Shown: piece after piece, positions 6,358-10,027 of the stretch
How positions within the stretch are numbered: the first letter of the stretch is position 1
Layout of the letters: each line of letters opens with the position of its first letter
Origin: Candidatus Marinamargulisbacteria bacterium
GTDB lineage: Bacteria; Margulisbacteria; Marinamargulisbacteria; UBA817
Reading direction: 5' to 3'
NCBI GenBank assembly: GCA_023262965.1
Contig: JALQXX010000043.1
Span: forward strand, 1 to 10,027
Length of the DNA: 10,027 nucleotides
Notes under the pieces: generated by a model
Told to the model about the DNA's origin: nothing
The model's input: only the letters and a program-made list of their open reading frames with translations
The model's database searches: none
Program-made: the position numbers and the translations under genes

Positions 6358-8511
6358 ATGAATCTGAACGAACAGCAGCAAATTGCTGTAAACCATTATG
6401 GTACGCCTCAGGTTATTATCGCGGGGGCGGGTACCGGAAAAACAACCGTTATGATTGCTAAAATCGGTGCCCTCATTGCCCAACATCACTATACCCCTGC
6501 GTCAATAGTGGCATTGACCTTCACCAATAAAGCGGCCAATGAAATGAGAACACGGTATCTGGCGGCGGGCTTATCGGAAGGAGGGGTGCCAACATTTGGG
6601 ACCTTTCATTCGTTTTGTTTGCGATTTTTAAAGCAAAGCCAGCGATTACAGGATATTGGCTATCCCGGTCATTTTTCATTGATGGACCCCTCGCAACAAC
6701 GCGATGTGGTTGCAAAGCTCATTAAAAATACCGGAAAACCCGATCAGCGTGCCCGAGATGTGCTCTCACGCATATCGTCGATTAAACAGTCGCCACGATC
6801 CGATCATGCCGCGTTATTGGCGGATAGGGATGATGAATTCTCAGCCCTGTTTCGGGCGTACAATCAGCATTTGGTGGATCGGCACTGTATGGATTTTGAT
6901 GATTTATTGTTGCATACGCACCATATTTTGGTTGCTTTCCCCGATGATTTAGCGGCACTTCAAGAGCAATATCGATACGTTATTGTGGATGAGTATCAAG
7001 ATACCAATCACATTCAAAACGACATTACATTGTTGTTGGCAAAGGGCCATCAAAACATATGTGTTGTGGGGGATTTTGATCAAACCATTTATTCGTGGCG
7101 TGGGGCAAGAATTGAGAATTTAATGGCGTTTAGTCAGCAATTTAACAACACAACTGTTCACAAATTGGAGATTAATTATCGGTCAACGAATGATATATTA
7201 ATGGCGGCGGACGCGTTGATTCAGAACAATACCAATCGTCAGCCCAAAACGGTACGGTCGGATCGGCGAAGTCACATAAAGCCGATTCATATGGTGTGCT
7301 ATAACGAAACGGAAGAGGCAGGGGTGATTGCGAATACCATGATGGCATTGCGGTCAGAAAAAGGGTGTTCGTGGAAGGATTTTGCGGTATTTTACCGAAC
7401 CAATCAGCAGTCCCGTGTGATTGAAGAGGTGTTTGTTCGGCATAATATTCCGCATAGCATTGTGGGAGGTACGGGATTTTATCAAAAAATGGAAATAAAA
7501 GCGGCGATCGCCTATTTGCAATGTTTGCACAACCCCAATCAGCCGGTGTGGGTTGAACGGGCGCTGACCACGCCGCCGCGGGGGATTGGCAAGACCACCA
7601 TTGATCGATGGGTGACCTTTGCAACCGACACGCAGCAGTCGCTCATGGCAGCGATTCAGGATCCCAATTGTCCGGTGCAGCAGCGATTTGTAGCCCCTAT
7701 TCAATCTTTTTTTAATGAACTAAGGTCCCAAGCCGATGTACCGCCTTCGGTAGCATTAGAAACGTATTTGGAGAATGTGAACTTTGCTGAGTATCTAAAA
7801 AAGTTTGATAATATTCCGGAACGTATGGCGGCGATTGCGGAGTTAAAAAGTCTGGTGGGGGCCAGTCCCTCGTTGGGGCAGTTTTTGGATGACGTCGCCT
7901 TGTTTCAGGCCAGTGATGCGGAGGGGGGCGGCCCCGATTCGGTTCGATGTATGACTTTGCATTTGGCCAAAGGATTGGAGTTTCCGGTGGTGTTTATTCC
8001 CGGTTTTGAAGATCGCATGATGCCCCTTCAGCACTGTGATTCTACGGAAGAGGAGCGGCGATTGGCCTATGTGGGGATTACACGGGGTAAAGATCAGGTG
8101 TATTTGTTATCGGCCTATACCCGCCGCGTTATGGGGGAGGAGTGGTATCATGACCCCTCGATTTTTTTGAAGGAGATGGGGGCGTATGTGGAGACGCAAA
8201 TTACAACAAAAACACAATTGGTGGCCAAGGCAATGGTGTTTAAATTGAATGACATGGGGATAGCGGTGAGTGGTGCGCCGGCGAGCCCATCGGTTGGGAC
8301 ATCGGATGCGTTGGGTACCGCTCAGGTGCCACCCAGTGCGGTTCCCATACATACCTTTGAATTGGGGGATTTGGTTCGGCATACCAAGCTTGGAGTGGGG
8401 ACTGTTCAGGGGGTATCGGGTTCGGGCGATTCCTGCATTTATGATGTGGCTTTTTCGGTGGGAAAAAAACGATTAATGGCCAAATTTGCGGGGTTAACGC
8501 CACATGGTTGA
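6358..8511 (+). CDS. uvrD: ATP-dependent 3'-5' DNA helicase UvrD/PcrA (SF1A)
   Basis: Superfamily 1A helicase of the UvrD/PcrA/Rep group, acting in nucleotide-excision and mismatch repair and in clearing replication-transcription conflicts. Numbered from ATG 6358 (717 aa, normal for the family): motif Q LNEQQQIAV; motif I GAGTGKT (23-29, Lys28); motif Ia ALTFTNKAANEM (52-63); GTFHSFC; motif II VIVDEYQDT (208-216); motif III VGDFDQTIYSWRGA (238-251); motif IV INYRST (272-277); motif V TLHLAKGLEFPVVF (533-546); motif VI EEERRLAYVGITRGKD (564-579). After a low-complexity Ala/Pro/Ser linker (about 637-664), a C-terminal Tudor-like domain with LGDLVRHTKLGVGTV (669-683) resembles the RNA-polymerase-contacting end of PcrA/UvrD. 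In-frame ATGs at 6319 and 6325 would add up to 13 residues, but 6358 has an AAGGA and puts LNEQQ at the expected distance. The 3' end overlaps pgi by 8 nt. UvrD and PcrA cannot be told apart here. Confidence 0.96.
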   Translation: MNLNEQQQIAVNHYGTPQVIIAGAGTGKTTVMIAKIGALIAQHHYTPASIVALTFTNKAANEMRTRYLAAGLSEGGVPTFGTFHSFCLRFLKQSQRLQDIGYPGHFSLMDPSQQRDVVAKLIKNTGKPDQRARDVLSRISSIKQSPRSDHAALLADRDDEFSALFRAYNQHLVDRHCMDFDDLLLHTHHILVAFPDDLAALQEQYRYVIVDEYQDTNHIQNDITLLLAKGHQNICVVGDFDQTIYSWRGARIENLMAFSQQFNNTTVHKLEINYRSTNDILMAADALIQNNTNRQPKTVRSDRRSHIKPIHMVCYNETEEAGVIANTMMALRSEKGCSWKDFAVFYRTNQQSRVIEEVFVRHNIPHSIVGGTGFYQKMEIKAAIAYLQCLHNPNQPVWVERALTTPPRGIGKTTIDRWVTFATDTQQSLMAAIQDPNCPVQQRFVAPIQSFFNELRSQADVPPSVALETYLENVNFAEYLKKFDNIPERMAAIAELKSLVGASPSLGQFLDDVALFQASDAEGGGPDSVRCMTLHLAKGLEFPVVFIPGFEDRMMPLQHCDSTEEERRLAYVGITRGKDQVYLLSAYTRRVMGEEWYHDPSIFLKEMGAYVETQITTKTQLVAKAMVFKLNDMGIAVSGAPASPSVGTSDALGTAQVPPSAVPIHTFELGDLVRHTKLGVGTVQGVSGSGDSCIYDVAFSVGKKRLMAKFAGLTPHG

Positions 8512-9856
8512 TGTATCACTTGATGAATGCTTGTTGCAGCGATTGTCTACCCCGCATGGCACATTTTTTTATGGTTTTTCGGGTGTCGATGTAGGGGCAG
8601 CCCTGGGTGATAGCCGTATCAATGATTGCTTGGCGCATTTTCGAGACCTTCGGTTGCAGCGCTATAAAAATCCGCAAACGGGATCGCTGGTGACGCATCA
8701 TCGATTGCGTGAGCCGGGTGCACAAGCGAATTTAATTGATAAAATTCGGCAATGGGACAGGGATTTTTCGGCGTTTACAACGGTATGCCATATTGGTATG
8801 GGGGGGTCTGTCACAGGCATGTTGTTTTTATCGCGGGCGTTATCGGCCTGGAATCACCCTCAGAATCGGCGATTTATTGCCATAACCAGCCATGATGAGT
8901 GGCATATTCAGCGTCAATTGCAGGGGATTGATATCACAAAAACGCTATTTATTGTTGCATCCAAATCGGGGAGTACGGTGGAAGTGGCGGCTGTGTTGAC
9001 GACGATTATAGCCCATCAACATAAAACCCGTGCCGCGTTTTTGGGGTCACAGGTTATTGGCATTACGGGTGATCAGTCGGCGTATGACTGCGGTTTGTTT
9101 GCTGCGCATCATACATTTGACAATGGTATTGGGGGACGGTTCTCCATTACCAGTGCGGTGAGTTTGGTCTCGTTGGGTTTGGTGTGGGGGGCCGACCATA
9201 TTCGGCCGTTTTTACAGGGGGCGCACGAAGCGGATATGGAAGCCGATCAATCCCCCAATAGTGTGGCGTTGATTCAGGCCGTGATTCGGTACCATCAAAT
9301 GAACCAATATGCGGGATTGGCCATTGTGCCTTACGGGGAGGTACTGGCCGATTCAGGACTATTATTATCGCAGTTAATTTGTGAAAGTTTAGGGAAGCCA
9401 ACGGCAGATGACACGAAAGATGGCGTTCAGCATGCGCCGATTGTTGTATCGGGTGTGGGCCCCGGTGCGCAGCATACGTTTTTTCAGCAGTTGCATCAAG
9501 GGACGCCGGCGATACCGGTAGAATTCATGATGTTTTCTCCCAAAACCCCGAATCAAGCACATTTATTACGGCAGATGGTTGGCCAGAGTGTGGCTTTGTT
9601 TGAAGGTGGGGTTGAAAATGGGGCGTATTTTCCGGGGCGACGACCGTCGACAATATGGATGATGCATTCGCATAGCATGGTGGGTTTGGGGTATTGGGTG
9701 GCATCGATTGAAAATCGGATTGCATGCGAAGGATTTTTGCAGGAAGTGAATGCCTTTGATCAGCCCGGTGTTGAGCTAGGAAAACGGATAACACAGCAAA
9801 CCTATGAATCGGGTTCCACAGGGGACCTTTTGGTCCGCGCGTTATTGAAGCAATAG
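8504..9856 (+). CDS. pgi: Glucose-6-phosphate isomerase
   Basis: Cytosolic enzyme interconverting glucose 6-phosphate and fructose 6-phosphate in glycolysis and gluconeogenesis. At 450 residues it matches the short bacterial form (Bacillus type) rather than the 549-residue E. coli type. Sugar-isomerase (SIS) fold markers: GMGGSVTG (98-105), the phosphate-binding SKSGSTVE (153-160; more often SKTGTT), NGIGGRFSITSA (207-218), and QLICESLGK with the catalytic-base candidate Glu294. Further on are GPGAQHTFFQQLHQGT with catalytic His324, and NAFDQPGVELGK ending in the catalytic Lys427, which matches the PGI signature. All key residues appear intact. The start ATG lies inside the end of uvrD (8-nt overlap) with no convincing Shine-Dalgarno, so expression probably depends on uvrD transcription and translational coupling. 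No metabolic link to uvrD is evident. No hairpin-plus-T-tract terminator follows the stop. Confidence 0.96.
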   Translation: MVDVSLDECLLQRLSTPHGTFFYGFSGVDVGAALGDSRINDCLAHFRDLRLQRYKNPQTGSLVTHHRLREPGAQANLIDKIRQWDRDFSAFTTVCHIGMGGSVTGMLFLSRALSAWNHPQNRRFIAITSHDEWHIQRQLQGIDITKTLFIVASKSGSTVEVAAVLTTIIAHQHKTRAAFLGSQVIGITGDQSAYDCGLFAAHHTFDNGIGGRFSITSAVSLVSLGLVWGADHIRPFLQGAHEADMEADQSPNSVALIQAVIRYHQMNQYAGLAIVPYGEVLADSGLLLSQLICESLGKPTADDTKDGVQHAPIVVSGVGPGAQHTFFQQLHQGTPAIPVEFMMFSPKTPNQAHLLRQMVGQSVALFEGGVENGAYFPGRRPSTIWMMHSHSMVGLGYWVASIENRIACEGFLQEVNAFDQPGVELGKRITQQTYESGSTGDLLVRALLKQ

Positions 9857-9962
9857 GGTGGGGCTTGGGGTTGTTTTCTAAATAAAGAATATAAACTGAG
9901 ATAGCACTATGATAAAAGTTACCCACAACCTATGGTAAGCAGTATGAGGTCTGCATAATGAA
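9857..9962. other. Intergenic region after pgi
   Basis: The whole gap from the pgi stop to ATG 10000 is about 143 nt; this is its first part. It begins with a G-rich stretch (GGGTGGGGCTTGGGG), followed by an A/T-rich section with TAAATAAAG and ATATAAAC. I find no convincing terminator hairpin, RNA gene or conserved reading frame. The only short frame, MIKVTHNLW from 9909, lacks both a Shine-Dalgarno and the seven-base -10 arrangement. Confidence 0.5.
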
Positions 9963-9999
9963 TTGACATAACGAGCCCACAGTTGGTACAGTGGTTGGT
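9963..9999 (+). promoter_or_regulatory. Near-consensus sigma70-type promoter with extended -10, leaderless geometry
   Basis: TTGACA at 9963-9968 is a perfect -35 hexamer. After an 18-bp spacer comes TACAGT at 9987-9992, preceded by TGG (extended -10 TGn at 9984-9986). Seven bases (GGTTGGT) then separate it from an ATG at 10000. The heptamer GTTGGTA occurs twice, at 9982-9988 and 9994-10000, overlapping the -10 and the predicted start site; it could be an operator or coincidence. This is the strongest promoter in the window by motif match. Confidence 0.65.
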
Positions 10000-10027
10000 A
10001 TGAAAGTACGGGGGGCAAATGACTGTT
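10000..10027 (+). CDS. Start of an unidentified gene, truncated by the window edge
   Basis: ATG at 10000 opens a frame with no stop to the edge (MKVRGANDC). It sits exactly seven bases after the -10 of a near-consensus promoter, matching the pattern at dnaB and cca. An alternative start is the ATG at 10019 (MTV) in another frame, preceded by a run of six G (10010-10015) that could act as a weak Shine-Dalgarno. Too little is visible to name a product, and the reading frame itself is uncertain. Confidence 0.35.

Noticed and set aside
7172-7704. Antisense open frames opposite uvrD
   Set aside because: They lie under well-conserved helicase sequence and show no domain pattern or start signals of their own.
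9823-9836. GGACC-TTTT-GGTCC hairpin as a pgi terminator
   Set aside because: It lies inside the pgi coding region 20 bases before the stop codon, has only a 5-bp stem and no following T tract.
9908-9938. Nine-codon frame MIKVTHNLW as a leader peptide after pgi
   Set aside because: No Shine-Dalgarno, no -10 at the seven-base distance, and no paired hairpins downstream that would suggest attenuation.
9977-10027. tRNA-like stretch (GGTACAGTGGTTGGTA resembling a D-arm)
   Set aside because: The four bases that should close the D-stem do not pair, and the segment overlaps a near-consensus promoter. The window also ends before an anticodon arm could be checked.

Overview
The window looks like a chromosomal segment of a diderm (Gram-negative-type) bacterium. 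It carries an LptD/OstA-type outer-membrane lipopolysaccharide assembly protein beside housekeeping genes for replication, repair, tRNA maturation and glycolysis. It also holds the C-terminal part of a large secreted, cadherin-like adhesin ending in a YPNP-type sorting domain, a layout common in Bacteroidetes/FCB lineages and in several uncultured candidate phyla. The phylum cannot be fixed from sequence reading alone. An uncultured candidate phylum would fit the unusual gene order, but that is a guess. No mobile element, CRISPR array, rRNA or tRNA was seen.

Layout: (1) 3-2387 (+), the 3' part of a multidomain surface protein whose 5' end lies outside the window. (2) 2432-3784 (+), replicative helicase dnaB, joined through a TGATG stop/start overlap to (3) 3784-5283 (+), a short lptD-like gene. 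(4) 5252-6304 (-), a CCA-adding/poly(A) polymerase family gene whose 3' end overlaps lptD tail to tail by 32 nt. (5) 6358-8511 (+), a UvrD/PcrA helicase, divergent from cca across a 53-nt gap. (6) 8504-9856 (+), glucose-6-phosphate isomerase, overlapping uvrD by 8 nt. (7) About 140 nt of non-coding DNA, then a good promoter and the first codons of another gene at the right edge.

The genes do not form one pathway. They make two tightly packed co-directional pairs, dnaB-lptD and uvrD-pgi, with a single reverse gene between them. The most interesting signal is in the starts. Three putative transcription-unit heads (dnaB, cca and the gene at 10000) each have a TANNNT hexamer followed by exactly seven bases and then ATG. 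This is the geometry expected when transcription begins at the A of the start codon, giving leaderless mRNAs. The internal genes lptD and pgi have no clear Shine-Dalgarno sequence and start on top of the preceding stop codon. Only uvrD has a recognisable AAGGA. This suggests an organism that relies strongly on leaderless and coupled translation.
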